From: Seriola aureovittata
Taxonomy: Eukaryota > Chordata > Actinopteri > Carangiformes > Carangidae
Direction: 5' to 3'
Assembly (NCBI RefSeq): GCF_021018895.1
Contig: NC_079383.1
Coordinates: 22,003,853 to 22,067,852 of the forward strand
Length of the DNA: 64,000 nt
Positions 50,224 to 61,425 of this stretch are shown piece after piece (positions within the stretch are counted from its first letter, which is position 1; each line of letters starts with the position of its first letter). The position numbers were made by a program, and so were the translations under genes. The notes beneath the pieces are model-generated. The model ran no database searches and was not told the DNA's origin. It saw only the letters and a list, made by a program, of their open reading frames with translations.

Positions 50224-52823
50224 ATGGCGGCTCTGTCTGTGAATATGGTGACAGCCAACCTGTTACTGAGCGTCTTCTTTCTGTCAGGTGAGCTGTGTGT
50301 TCACTCTCTTTTATTTGACTTCAAAGCTTTAAACTGAAGGAAATATTCTGATGTTTTCCTGACAGATCTTGTTTCTGTGACAATGTTTTGTCAATCTCAT
50401 TATGTTAATCATGAAACTGGGTTCACAGGTGCTTTGGCTGATTGTCCTGAGGAGTCAGACTTCTTCATTACCGCACCACAGAACATGGAAGCACTGACTG
50501 GATCTTGTTTGCAAATCCCATGTAACTTCAGTGCTACACCTGGACAGATGTCAGACTATGGAACAAATATCACCGGAGTGTGGATTAAAAATGATTTCAG
50601 ATTTAACAACAGACCAGAAAATGTGATTTTTAATGGTAGCAAGACAAATAACAAATATCCAATGAACATTACTGGAAACCTGAATCAGAGAAACTGCACC
50701 ACTCTGTTTTCTAGTTTAATCACTAAGTACACGGACACATACTACTTCAGAATTGAGACCAGGCCATTCAGAGCAACAGCTATTTGTGATCCTCTTCATA
50801 TAACAGTTAAAGGTAAGAAAGTTTCATTTTAAGTTTAAAGTGAATGAAACGTCTCGACAGCTACTGGATGAAATGTGGTTCAGACGTTCATGTTCCCCTC
50901 AGGATGAACTGGAAGAACTTTACTGATCTCTTTACTTTGAATCTAGCGCCACCATCAGGTGTTTACTGCTAATTAGCAAATGTTAGCAGGCTAACACCCT
51001 AAACATTACACCTGCTAAACTTCAGTTGTCATTGCTGCATGTTAGCACGCTGACGTTAGCATTCAGCTCAAAGTGCAGCCTCACAGAGCAGTCGACTCTT
51101 TTTTCACTGGAAAATGTGTTTGACTTCACACCACAGATTCTCCTACGAGGCCCAGGATTGAGATCTCAGGTGAGCTGAAGGAGGCGGAGTCTGTGACTAT
51201 AACCTGCTCAGCTTTAACTCCCTGTCCACACTCCCCTCCTAAACTCACCTGGAACCTCCAACAAGACCCTCACAACAAAATAGAGGAAAACACAGATGGA
51301 ACCTTTACAACTAAAATCCAGGAGACCATCACTCTGTCAGACAAACGTGATGGATACAACATCACCTGTTCTGCCAGGTATCCTGTGAATGAAGGAAGAG
51401 ATGTGAAGACAGCAGAGGGGAAAAAGACTCTCAATGTTTCATGTAAGACCAGAGTTTGTAGTTGGATCCTGTCGGACCATGAAGACTCATCAGATGTCAG
51501 TTATTGTCCTCTCAAGGATTTCATGTAGGGCCTGATGCTCCTCTTCTCTCTAACATCTTTGTTCCTTTCTCCCCAGATGCCCCCAAGGACACCTCAGCGT
51601 CCATCAGTCCCTCAGGTTTGGTGTCAGCAGGTAGCTGGGTGAACCTGACCTGCTCCAGCAGAGCCAACCCTCCTGTCAGCCGCTTCACCTGGTTCAAGAA
51701 GAGCACAGGTGGAGACCTGAGCGTATCTGAAGGAGCCTTTTACACTTTCAGTGTCACAGATAAGGGAGTTTATTACTGTGTGGCCACCAATGATGTCGGA
51801 AATCAGACGTCACCTGAGATCCATCTGTCTGTTGAAGGTAGATACTGAACTGAACTGAATCCACTTTGATCTTTGAAAAGTAAAGACAGCGGAGGATGAA
51901 CTCACTGAGTTTCATGTCAGGAGTCATTTCATTTTGTTTGTCTGACCTCTGACCTTCCATGAAGAGAGATCAACCAACATCATTTTCCTATGAAGATAAA
52001 TAAAGTGTGACATCATTAGTGCAGTTTACGTGACGCTTTGGAGAGAGTATTGTGCTTTATGAATGATGGTTTCCTGATTCACCTCAAAGAGTCGAACTTT
52101 ACCATGAAATATTTTTCTCTTGTAAAGTTTCCCATGAAGTGAAAGCTCTTCATGCTGTTGTATTACAGGTGATCAACAGCCGGTTGGCGTCTACGTTATA
52201 GTGAAAACCCTGGGGATTGTGATGCTGGTCAGCACCTTGGTTTTCTTTGAGTGGTGAGATGAATTTGACTCTGCAGCAACAGACGAACTGGACTGATTTT
52301 ACATGTGTTTTTTCTGCATGAAAGATCATTGTCACCACGGCAACGAAAGATATGATTCAGTCTTCTTTGTCTTTCAGCTGGTTTCGATGGAGATCCTTCA
52401 GCAAACCAGTTAAGGTAAGCTGGTAGATGAGGTTGTTTGCCATAACAGCTTTATAAAGTGGCACAAGGCTCAATTTATTAATCCATTAAAACACAGATGA
52501 CTGATTACAGAACTATAGAAATAAACACCCACACATTCAAGTTATAGAGGAAAACACCATTAAAACAAAAAACAAGTCATGCAAATCAGATTTGGACCTG
52601 TTTTATTTTTGGCCACTTGGGGGCAGCACAAGAGCAACACAGTCCACCATCACCTTACAGAGTCGTTAAGGCGAACATCATCTAATGATGTCACTGTGCT
52701 GTTACTGAAACAGTTTGAGCTGCAGTAAAGTCACTACAGAGCACCAACACCTCTCTGGTGTCACTCCCACAGGAAACAGCAGAAGCAGACTACGTCAACA
52801 CAGTGATTGAGTCGTCATCATGA
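50224..52823 (+). CDS. Siglec-like immunoglobulin receptor
   Basis: Seven exons join in phase: 50224-50287, 50429-50812, 51137-51442, 51577-51837, 52169-52253, 52378-52414 and 52773-52823, giving 395 aa. Exon 1 is a signal peptide. Exon 2 is a V-set Ig domain whose F strand reads TYYFRIET; Arg129 sits where Siglecs bind sialic acid (compare YFFRMER in CD33). Exons 3 and 4 are two C2-set domains (VTITCSAL and VNLTCSSR, with YYCVATNDVG). Exon 5 is the membrane segment (VYVIVKTLGIVMLVSTLVFF), which contains Lys351, a feature of activating Siglecs that pair with DAP12. The short tail has one tyrosine motif, ADYVNTVI (Tyr386), a YxN Grb2-type site and nearly a switch motif. It may thus signal through both partner and tail. 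CD22/MAG-like is the alternative naming. Confidence 0.87.
50840..51085. mobile_element. Dispersed fish repeat in Siglec-like intron 2
   Basis: aaatgttagcaggctaacac, gctgacgttagcatt and cagctcaaagtgcagcctcacagag are phrases of a high-copy teleost repeat. It fills most of the intron. No coding potential. Confidence 0.55.
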
Positions 52824-53143
52824 GGAACAAGGAGAAGAGGAAGATGGAACAACTTGTACTGTGTTTCTCTATTCTATCTTCATTTTTTTAGTTTCTACTA
52901 GTTCGTTTTACTTTCTTTTAAGGTGACCCCAGATCTGGGTGAATCATATTTTTATGTCCTTTTTTTCCTGCTTTGTGTTTCTTTGTTAAAATCAGTATAA
53001 GACAAAAGTAAGAACATGATAATGTGTAATAATATATCTCATGCTGGACGGATTTGTTTTTGTCCTTTTGTTTTTAAGATATCAAAAAGATGCTTAGACC
53101 TTTACTGGTGTTTCCGATGTATATGCACATGTGAAGTGTGTTA

Positions 53144-53149
53144 AATAAA
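53144..53149 (+). terminator. Poly(A) signal of the Siglec-like gene
   Basis: AATAAA in gttaaataaaatg, about 320 bases after the stop at 52823. Confidence 0.75.
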
Positions 53150-54166
53150 ATGTTTCCAAAGACACTTCTGGTAAAGAAGCTTTTCATACAGCACAAAGCG
53201 TGTTAAAGTGAGAAAAGACTGTTCATCACTTATTGTGTACACATACAGCTGTGTCACACTGTGTAGACGGCTGCTCATGTAATGTGACATTTACAGAAAT
53301 TGACAATTGACATTTCAAATATATCATTTGTTATCGTCAGTTCTAGAGCATGTTGGATGTAAGATGAAGCACATGGGCAAACATGAAATGAGCTGGTCTA
53401 ATCTCTGAGGGGGAATTTGAAAACTAAAGATGTAGTAATGTGTGATTTCCTTACTCAGGTTATGTACGAGCAGCAAGGTCAGAACTGTCTGCAGTTCATC
53501 AGTATATTACCACCACCCCCCCAAAACCCTGGCTACATCCCTGTCCATGAGTCATTTAGTGTCATTAAGACATGACCACTGTTTCCAAAGTAAAGTAGCC
53601 ACGGCTTGTCCAATTGATGTTTGTTAATGATTTTATTCTGAAAATCCTGTCAGCAGCAGCCTGAGCGACACAGACACATAGACAGGTGAGCTGCAGCCTC
53701 TCAGGTGAGCTCTGATCTCTAATATTTTAACAATTTTGAGTCTGTAATATCGATTTTGTGATTCTCTGTGTGACATCAACCAGCTGCTGTGGTGTAAGAC
53801 CAGTTCAACTGACCGCTCTTAGCCGGATCGTTCTGTCACATGGTGTGGTACAAACGCTATGGCCAAGCTCTGCTTTGGTAACCCTCTGTGTCTTTTGAAC
53901 TCTTTGGTAATTCTGTTTCCTCCATGTGCTTCAGGTCCATACACCTGAAACCCTGTGCTGCTCAGCCCAGCCTGAAGTCCTGCTGCAGCAAACATTCAAT
54001 AGTGGACCCTGATAACTGCCGCTAGTGGCTATATTTTATAATAAGACTTGCCGTCACTGCCGAACTGTGTTCTGCTCTATGGGTTCAGATCCAAAACTGG
54101 AACCTCACAGTCTGTTGGAGCCCTGCCCTCTAACACAACATACACATGTCAGGTTCATTAACTTAC

Positions 54167-54528
54167 CTTTTTAACGCTTCCTTGTCAGGAAGAAATGAGA
54201 TCTCATATGTCTCAAGCTCATCATTAGCGTTTCCTTGGTGTAGTTTAGATGAAACTTTCCCTTGGATCTTGGTCATTAGATCGTTCTTTGACAAATCGTC
54301 AGCTCCCACGATAAAGATTGGAATCTTCTCCTCTGTGAAAACAAACACAACAGAATTTCTGCCTGATACATACAGTTAAAAATCAATGTATGGTTCAATG
54401 TTGCATTATTAATCCAAATAGTTTCCCTTTAATGTTGACAGTGTTTTCTTACTAACAGAAAGCAATCAACATATTAAAAACAAAGTTTGTGAGTATAAAG
54501 AAACTAGGTAGAACTTACTGTGAGACAT
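54167..54528 (-). pseudogene. GIMAP N-terminal fragment (exons 1-2 only)
   Basis: Copy of the first two exons of the plus-strand GIMAP gene at 59522. Exon 1 is 54519-54528 (ATG TCT CAC A) and exon 2 is 54167-54332 (EKIPIFIVGADDLSKND...). Splice sites look intact, but the inverted repeat stops at 53778, before any third exon or GTPase domain, and none is found further left. It is therefore an orphan fragment. It lacks five codons (IYVND) present in the other copy. Confidence 0.8.
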
Positions 54529-54616
54529 GGTTCTCAGATCCAGCAGTAAAATACAGGAGACAAGCTGAGAGGTTTCTGCAGAAAGCTGCTCTCTGTCTGT
54601 ATTATATGGACCTGCT

Positions 54617-54629
54617 ATGCAAATATAAA
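54617..54629 (+). promoter_or_regulatory. Octamer fused to TATA box, left arm
   Basis: ATGCAAAT (54617-54624) runs directly into TATAAA (54624-54629), 53 bases before the start codon at 54682. The octamer is the binding site of OCT1/OCT2 and, placed upstream of TATA, is known from immunoglobulin promoters. The element is conserved in the right arm. Confidence 0.6.
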
Positions 54630-54681
54630 GGGGCTTCAAGATTCACTGTCGACTGTACAGAGACAAAGGTGTTGAGAAAAG

Positions 54682-55045
54682 ATGGCTTCAATTCCTGCAG
54701 GTAAGACTCACACTCACTGTATATATACTGTATAATTTACTTCCTTATTTACTCCCTAAAGTATTTATACATCAAGCCAATGATAAACTCTTTCAGACAG
54801 TCTAAACTGAACATATGAATTATTTTGCAGGACCTGATCTGAGAATCGTGATGATTGGGAAAACTGGTGTGGGAAAGAGTGCTGTTGGAAACACCATTCT
54901 GGGAGGTCGTCAATTCAACTCTCGTCCCTGTTCAGAGTCATTGACTATCTCCTGTGATAAAAGTGAGAAACGCTTTGGTAGCAGAATGGTGAGTGTGATA
55001 GACACACCTGGTACAGTGCATGCTGCTGTATTGTCGAGGGTATAA
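54682..55045 (+). pseudogene. Truncated GIMAP (AIG1) GTPase
   Basis: Exon 1 54682-54700 (MASIPAG) and exon 2 from 54831 match the intact minus-strand gene at 58477-59317. The P-loop GKTGVGKS and the G3 motif DTPG are intact. The homology stops at 55011, directly after DTPG, and nine foreign residues lead to a stop (TAA... at 55043-55045). About two thirds of the G domain, including the AIG1-specific helix and G4/G5, is lost. The break coincides with a foldback and a LINE-derived tandem array. Confidence 0.88.
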
Positions 55046-55064
55046 ATACAGCAGCATGCACTGT
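55013..55064. repeat. Perfect 20-bp foldback at the GIMAP breakpoint
   Basis: acagtgcatgctgctgtatt (55013-55032) and its exact reverse complement (55045-55064) flank a 12-base loop. Repeat units 2 and 3 downstream carry only the right-hand arm, so the left arm was added at the junction. Confidence 0.9.
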
Positions 55065-57026
55065 CAGATTCTAATAAGAAGGCTGTTTACCTTTCCAGAG
55101 AGTGAAGGACGGGATGAGAGGAGACAGATAAACATCAAGAACGTAAAGAAAGTGCAACTGATTCAAGATTTAAGGGAACTCAACATAACCTTTTTACATA
55201 AAGTTCACTTTTTTGCTGATGTCGCAATGCTATACGCCCCAGGCTCCACCCCAGACTAAAAAATTAAAAATTAAAAGTCAGACTTGGCTCGTTGCACAGA
55301 ATTAAAGGATGCCTGTCTTTCTCCAGCCGTACAGCTATTGTGCAGTCAACCTTCATGTCTGTCCTCAACTATATGGGGATATTCTGTATTGTCATGCTGC
55401 TTCATTAGCACTCCAGCAGTTAAACCGTGTTTATCACAGTGTATTATGCTTTATCACAAATGACTCATCATTGTTCTCTGTATCACACCATGGGATTGAC
55501 CTCACTACAGTCAAAACAGTTAATCATTTATAAAACCCTACTGTTAAAGGTTACAAACAACCTCATATCTCTTCTCAGTTAACTCCAGTATCCAGAGAAC
55601 ACGATCCAGTAACTACTTGACCCTTGACATTTATCATGTTGTCCCACTTATATTGGCAGAACTGGTTTCAGGTACTGACTGATTGACTGCCTGATTGAAT
55701 AAACATTAAACTAAGTATTTCTGCATGTGCTTTTTGTGCACTATTGTGTACTGTCACACAATTGTTCTGTATTTAACTTGTGTGCCGGGAAATCAATTAG
55801 TTTCAATGTCATATCTCAAGAAGCAGGTAGCCTGTAAGAGCTGGACACATTCTTTCTATAAGCTGGATCCAGGACAGGATGGAGGCCAGTGCAACCGCAA
55901 ATAATACGTGACAGTGTAAGTTGTAACTGACATTGTACAAGCTAAATACAGCAGCATGCACTGTCAGATTCTAATAAGAAGGCTGTTTACCTTTCCAGAG
56001 AGTGAAGGACGGGATGAGAGGAGACAGATAAACATCAAGAACGTAAAGAAAGTGCGACTGATTCAAGATTTAAGGGAACTCAACATAACCTTTTAACATA
56101 ACGTTCACTTTTTTGCTGATGACTCATTGTTATATGCCCCAGGCTCCACCCCAGACTAAAAAATTGAAAATTAAAAGTTAGACGTGGCTCCTTGCAGAGA
56201 ATTAAAGGATGCCTGTCTTTCTCCAGCTGTACAACTATTGTGCAGTCAACCTTCATGTCTTACCTTGACTATACGGTGACATCTTTATTGTCATGCGGCT
56301 CCATAAGCACTCCAGCAGTTAAACGGTGTTTATCACAGTGTATTACACTTTATCACAAATGACTCATCATTGTTCTCTGTATCACACCATGGGATTGACC
56401 TCACTACAGTCAAAACGAAACCCGTATCTCACATTAATCATTTATAAAACCCTACTGTTAAAGGTTACAAACAACCTCATATCTCTTCTCAGTTAACTCC
56501 AGTATCCAGAGAACACGATCCAGTAACTACTTGACCCTTGACATTTATCATGTTGTCCCACTTATATTGGCAGAACTGGTTTCAGGTACTGACTGATTGA
56601 CTGCCTGATTGAATAAACATTAAACAAAGAATTTCTGCATGTGCTTTTTGTGCACTATTGTGTACTGTCATGCGATTGTTCTGTATTTAACTTGTGTGCC
56701 GGGAAATCAATTAGTTTCAGTGTCATATCTCAAGAAGCAGGTAGCCTGTAAGAGCTGGACACATTCTTTCTATAAGCTGGATCCAGGACAGGATGGAGGC
56801 CAGTACAACCGCAAATAATACGTGACAGTGTAAGTTGTAACTGACATTTACAAGCTAAATACAGCAGCATGCACTGTCAGATTCTAATAAGAAGGCTGTT
56901 TACCTTTCCAGAGAGTGAAGGACGGGATGAGAGGAGACGGATAAACATCAAGAACGTAAAGAAATGCGACCGATTCAAGATTTAAGGGAACTCAACATAA
57001 CCTTTTAACATAACGTTCACTTTTTG
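55045..57026 (+). mobile_element. LINE-derived segment amplified as a ~0.9 kb tandem repeat
   Basis: Units begin at 55045, 55945 and 56858 (aatacagcagcatgcactgt). The periods are 900 and 913 bases; the third unit breaks off at about 57026. Unit 2 reads FFADDSLLYAPGSTPD near 56111-56158, the FADD box of a LINE reverse transcriptase; unit 1 has FADV instead. Further on, tattgtgcagtcaaccttcatgtct and CHAASLALQQLNRVYHS-type sequence resemble the end of the same reverse transcriptase. All frames are broken, so the element is dead. Confidence 0.8.
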
Positions 57027-58476
57027 ACAGTGAAAGTTTCCTCTGATAGCAGCGGTATCGCCCCACTAATTAATGAACTGAAGTTGCCACTGATATTTAT
57101 AATGTTATAAATGTATATTGTAAATGTCTCTTATTAGAGATGTGAACCAAGGTTATAACAGCTTTGGATTCTTCATTGGTTTTAATGTAGAGAATTCACA
57201 TGAATCCATTAGACTCACTGTGTTGTTGGGTTTACAATTTTGGCCCAATAGATCAATGATGTATTACATTTTGTGTGAAGTTTACTGATAGAAGCAAAGC
57301 TGGACTCACTTTCAACTGAACAGTCTGATGATGCTAAGTGACCCCTGCGTCGGGGTTCTGTGGTTCGGCGCTGTCTCCCCTCCTCCCCATGTTTTCCCAC
57401 GTTTCATGTTTGTCCCCAATCTGTCTCTCGGTTTTGAGTGTGTGTTGAGAAAGACAATACTCCTTCCTGAGTGAAGACTTGACAATTAAATAACACCTTG
57501 GAACGATTCTCTCTATAACCCTACTGGTTTGACCGCTTGATCTTTTGATCAAGGAAATGCCACTTACTTGAGGCAGTACCCCTTCCTGTTTTTATCATCA
57601 ACAAGCATCTGTCACAGTACAACACCTTCTTTCCTCTTTCATATCTAGTACATCACTGTCTGTATAGTGGTGAATAACAGTGATTTAAAAGTGAAACAAT
57701 AGGTCTGTAAACAATTGCTGGAAACTTACTACAGAAAAATAGATGAACTCACTGACCTGCCAAAAGTCTGGTTGGATAACATGAAATCTTTGAGGGTTAA
57801 AAATTGAGTTTGAATGATTTCAAGTGTCTGTAAACTTCTGACTTCAACTGTAAATGAGCACCTCCTTTAGCACAAAGACATGATTACAATAACTGAATAT
57901 TAGCATTAATTTGCAATTTCTTTAAATGCTAAACAGGTGTTAAAATGAAAGGTAATCTACTGTATATAACACCAGTAGAAAATGAATATTAGTCAGTTGT
58001 ACATATCAATCTCAGATTTCTTGTTGGATATATATATATGTTTATTTCACCTTTGGCATGATATATGACTTGTTCAAGGGCTTCGTGTTACACCAGTTAG
58101 TGAAAATTAAACAGGATACAATTAGGTTCTGACACACCAAAGCACCAGGAATATTCATATAAAATCAAGAAATACAGAAATACATTATTTTATTAGCACA
58201 TCACAGTCTGTATTATATCTACTGTTAATCTGTAAAACTTTATCATCATCACCCAAAGAGGCATTCTAACAATCATTAATATATAATTTCTCTAAAAGAT
58301 TTTTACTGATAGATGAACCTCAGGCAATACACAACAAGGCTGATGAAAATGAGATCAAATCTAACTAGTTATTATATACAATATTAATATTGTCATCTGA
58401 CCATTAAAGTAAAATACACTTCTTTTTACACTGGATATGTGTAAGCTTGTGTGTTGAGGCCATTGATTATAGAGAT
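57027..58476. other. Spacer inside the GIMAP inverted repeat
   Basis: AT-rich, with no exon seen. Part is probably the 3' UTR of the minus-strand GIMAP gene. The stretch at about 57700-57860 (agttgaagtcagaagttt-like end: caagtgtctgtaaacttctg acttcaactg) resembles the terminal inverted repeat of Tc1-type transposons, but only one end was recognised. Confidence 0.4.
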
Positions 58477-59317
58477 TTATTCTCTTGTAAGAATTTGTAG
58501 AAAATCCTGGATGTTTCTCCACAGCTCAGTAATGAAGTTATATTCATCTTCACTCTTGTTGCCCTTTTCAACCACTTCTTTGTACATGGCATTCGTGTAA
58601 CATGATCCCCCGTTTCCTGCCACCATGTCGTCGATCTTCTTGATCAGCTCCACAACTTGAGTTGTGTCTTTCTTGGTGTTTTCAAAGGCGTGGAACCTGC
58701 CTCCACATCTTTGGATGACTTTACGAAGGTCTTCACTGCCTTCACGTACATACTCCTGTATGGTCATGTCTCCAAGATCACCACCGCGGGTAAACAGCAC
58801 AATCATGTACTGGTTTGCTTTTGGACCAAACAGCTTCTGCAGGGCCTCCACAGAGTTTTTCTCTTCTTTGGTGAATCGACCAATTTGGATGACCAGCAGG
58901 AAGACATGAGGACCAGGACATGAGACTTTGATGCATCTCACTATTTCTTCTTTGATGAAGTTTTTGGAGACCTTTGTGTCCAGGATCCCAGGTGTGTCTA
59001 TCACACTCACCATTGTGCTACCAAAGCGTTTCTCATTTTTATCACAGGACTTAGTAACTGACTCTGAACAGGGACGAGAGTTGAATTGACGCTCTCCCAG
59101 AATGGTGTTTCCAACAGCACTCTTCCCCACACCAGTTTTCCCAATCATCACGATTCTCAGATCAGTTCCTGCAAAATAATTAATATGTTCAGTTTAGACT
59201 GTCTGAAAGAGTTTATCATTGGCTTGATGTATAAATACTTTAGGGAGTAAATAAGGAAGTAAATTATACAGTATATATACAGTGAGTGTGAGTCTTACCT
59301 GCAGGAATTGAAGCCAT
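58477..59317 (-). CDS. GIMAP-family (AIG1) GTPase
   Basis: Two exons, 59299-59317 and 58477-59168, give about 236 aa starting MASIPAGTDLRIVMIG. The G domain shows the P-loop GKTGVGKS (residues 16-23), a conserved Thr region after it, DTPG (G3), the AIG1-specific hydrophobic segment GPHVFLLVIQIGRFTKEE, and LFTRGGDL (G4 region). GIMAPs are GTP-binding proteins of lymphocytes and endomembranes that control survival and vesicle or lysosome function, and they form large clusters in fish. No C-terminal membrane anchor is seen; it ends in a helical stretch. It is divergent from the plus-strand GIMAP with 204 bases between start codons. Intact by reading. Confidence 0.92.
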
Positions 59318-60223
59318 CTTTTCTCAACACCTGTGTCTCTGTACAGTCGACAGTGAATCTTGAAGCATTTGTTTAAGACATTGTTGTTCATTTATATGGC
59401 TGACACGGCGGACACGCCCCTTTATATTTGCATAGCAGGTCCATATAATACAGGCAGAGAGCAGCTTTCTGCAGAAACCTCACAGCTTGTCTCCTGTATT
59501 TTACTGCTGGATCTGAGAACCATGTCTCACAGTAAGTTCTACCATAGTTTCTTTATACTCACAAACTTTGTTTTTAATATTTTGATTGCTTTCTGTTAGT
59601 AAGAAAACACTGTCAACATTAAAGGGAAACTATTTGGATTAATAATGCAACATTGAACCATACATTGATTTTTAACTGTATGTATCAGGCAGAAATTCTG
59701 TTGTGTTTGTTTTCACAGAGGAGAAGATTCCAATCTTTATCGTGGGAGCTGACGATTTGTCAAAGAACGATCTAATAACCAAGATCCAAGGGAAAGATTC
59801 ATCTAAACTACACCTACGAAATGCTAATGATGAGCTTGAGATATATGTAAATGACACATATGAGATTTCAATTCTCCCTGACAAGGACGCGTTAAAAAGG
59901 TAAGTTAATGAACCTGACATGTATGTTGTGTTAGAGGGCAGGGCTCCAACAGACTGGGAGGTTCCAGTTTTGGATCTGAACCCACAGAGCAGAACACAGT
60001 TTGGCAGTGACGGCAAGTCTTATTATAAAATATAGCCACAGGGTTTCAGGTGTATGGACCTGAAGCACATGGAGGAAACAGAATTACCAAAGAGTTCAAA
60101 AAGATACGGAGCAAAAGGGTTACCAAAGCAGAGCTTGGCCATAGCGTTTGTACCACACCATGTGACAGAACGATCCGGCTAAGAGCGGTCAGTTGAACTG
60201 GTCTTACACCGCAGCAGCTGGTT
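58988..60223. repeat. Right arm of the GIMAP inverted repeat
   Basis: Reverse-complement partner of 53778-55011. It contains exon 1 and the first part of exon 2 of the minus-strand GIMAP, the shared promoter, and exons 1-2 of the plus-strand GIMAP. The outer end lies 57 bases before exon 3 of the plus-strand gene. Confidence 0.9.
59318..59521. promoter_or_regulatory. Bidirectional promoter between divergent GIMAP genes
   Basis: Only 204 bases separate the two start codons. On the minus strand ATGCAAAT (59426-59433) overlaps TATAAA (59421-59426), followed by a CACGCCCC box at 59413-59420; this faces the minus-strand gene. On the plus strand tatataat-like sequence at about 59442-59449 could serve the other gene. 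The octamer-TATA fusion is conserved in the left arm. Shared expression of both genes in lymphoid cells is inferred. Confidence 0.55.
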
Positions 60224-61179
60224 CAACAGAAGCAAACATTTTCCTGGTCAGTTAACATTGTTTCTTCCTCCACATTATAGACACCTAGACCACCCTGAGC
60301 CATATTCTGGGTCACATCCTCATCAGGACAGGACAGGTAAGCCACAGTCTCTCATTGATGTTTTATCAACAGGCAAATGTGCAGAGATATAAAATAAAAA
60401 AAGTAATATATAAAAAAATGTGTAAATGTTTTTGTTTTTTTTTGTTTTTTTACTGTAATTCAGGTGGCAGCAAAAAGCCGAAGGAAGAGAGAGTGAACCT
60501 GGTTCTGCTGGGAATGGCCGGGACTGGAAAGAGTGCAAGTGGAAACAAGATCCTCGGATACGAATACTTCATGTCAAAACCCAGTTCAAGTCAGGTGACC
60601 ATGGAGTGTAAGGAGGTAGAAGATGAGATTAACAGTAGACCTGTACGTGTCATTGATACACCAGACATCTTTGATGATGACATCAAACCATCAGTTAAGG
60701 ACAAACATGTGAAAAGGTGCAGAGAGCTCTGTCGGTCAGACCCCTGTGTGTACTTACTTGTGATTCAGGTTGGCAGGTTTACAGACGGGGAGAGAGACGT
60801 ACTGAAAAAGTTAGAAAAAGCTTTTGGTAGAAACGTTCATGAACAAACGATCCTCCTGTTCACCCGTGGGGAGGAGCTGCCCCGTGCTCACATGAGCTTG
60901 GATAACTTTCTACAATCCTGCCAACCTGAGCTCAAGCACATAGTGGAAAAGTGTGACAAGAGGTGTGTGTTTTTTGAGAACAAAACCCCAGGTTTAGATG
61001 ATGTGGAAAAACTAATGCAGACAGTGAACAGTCTTATTCAAAAACAGAGTAAGGCCCAACTCCAGCCCAGCTCCTACACCCCACCCCTTAACACTCAGTT
61101 CCCACAGTCACATGGAGGGTCATCCAGATCCCAGAGCAGTGGAGCGTCAGGACGGATTCCCTCAGTGCAGTGGAGATAG
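59522..61179 (+). CDS. GIMAP-family (AIG1) GTPase with degenerate N-terminal G-like segment
   Basis: Four exons join in phase: 59522-59531, 59719-59899, 60281-60336 and 60464-61179, giving 320 aa. The main G domain runs from about residue 92: P-loop GMAGTGKS (99-106), DTPD in place of DTPG (147-150), the AIG1 segment DPCVYLLVIQVGRFTDGERD, and LLFTRGEEL. The N-terminal part has IPIFIVGADDLSKNDLITKI (residues 7-26), which resembles a second P-loop strand and helix in which the GxxxxGK(S/T) residues are lost. It may be the remnant of another AIG1 domain, as in multi-domain GIMAP8. The C-terminus is Ser/Gln/Pro-rich and ends RIPSVQWR, without an anchor. It shares its promoter with the minus-strand GIMAP. 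Confidence 0.9.
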
Positions 61180-61425
61180 GTCTGTCTGATCATGTGACAG
61201 CGGGGACGGATGAATCACCTGTAGTCCACATGTGAGTTCTGTGGTGATTCACAGTAATAAGTAATATGTTGCCTCTCCTCAAACAGAGATTTGATATTTG
61301 ACTATTTCTGTGCACACATCAGGGGATGATCGGAACATGCTGTTGTGTACCTGGGACAATGTACTTGTGTTTTTTATTTGACATGATTTGCTGTCTTGTG
61401 TAACCTAATTTCAGGGACTGTGGAT

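Larger units (their letters stand above)
53778..55011. repeat. Left arm of the GIMAP inverted repeat
   Basis: This arm pairs as reverse complement with 58988-60223. Each arm is about 1.23 kb and holds the same unit: first exons of two divergent GIMAP genes with their shared promoter. Indels distinguish the arms: the left lacks about 50 bases of promoter, and the right lacks a segment found at about 53955-54020. The spacer between the arms is about 4.0 kb. Confidence 0.9.

Noticed and set aside
57700..57860. Possible Tc1/mariner transposon
   Set aside because: Only one end-like sequence (aacttctgacttcaactg) was recognised, with no second end or transposase, so it was not listed as an element.
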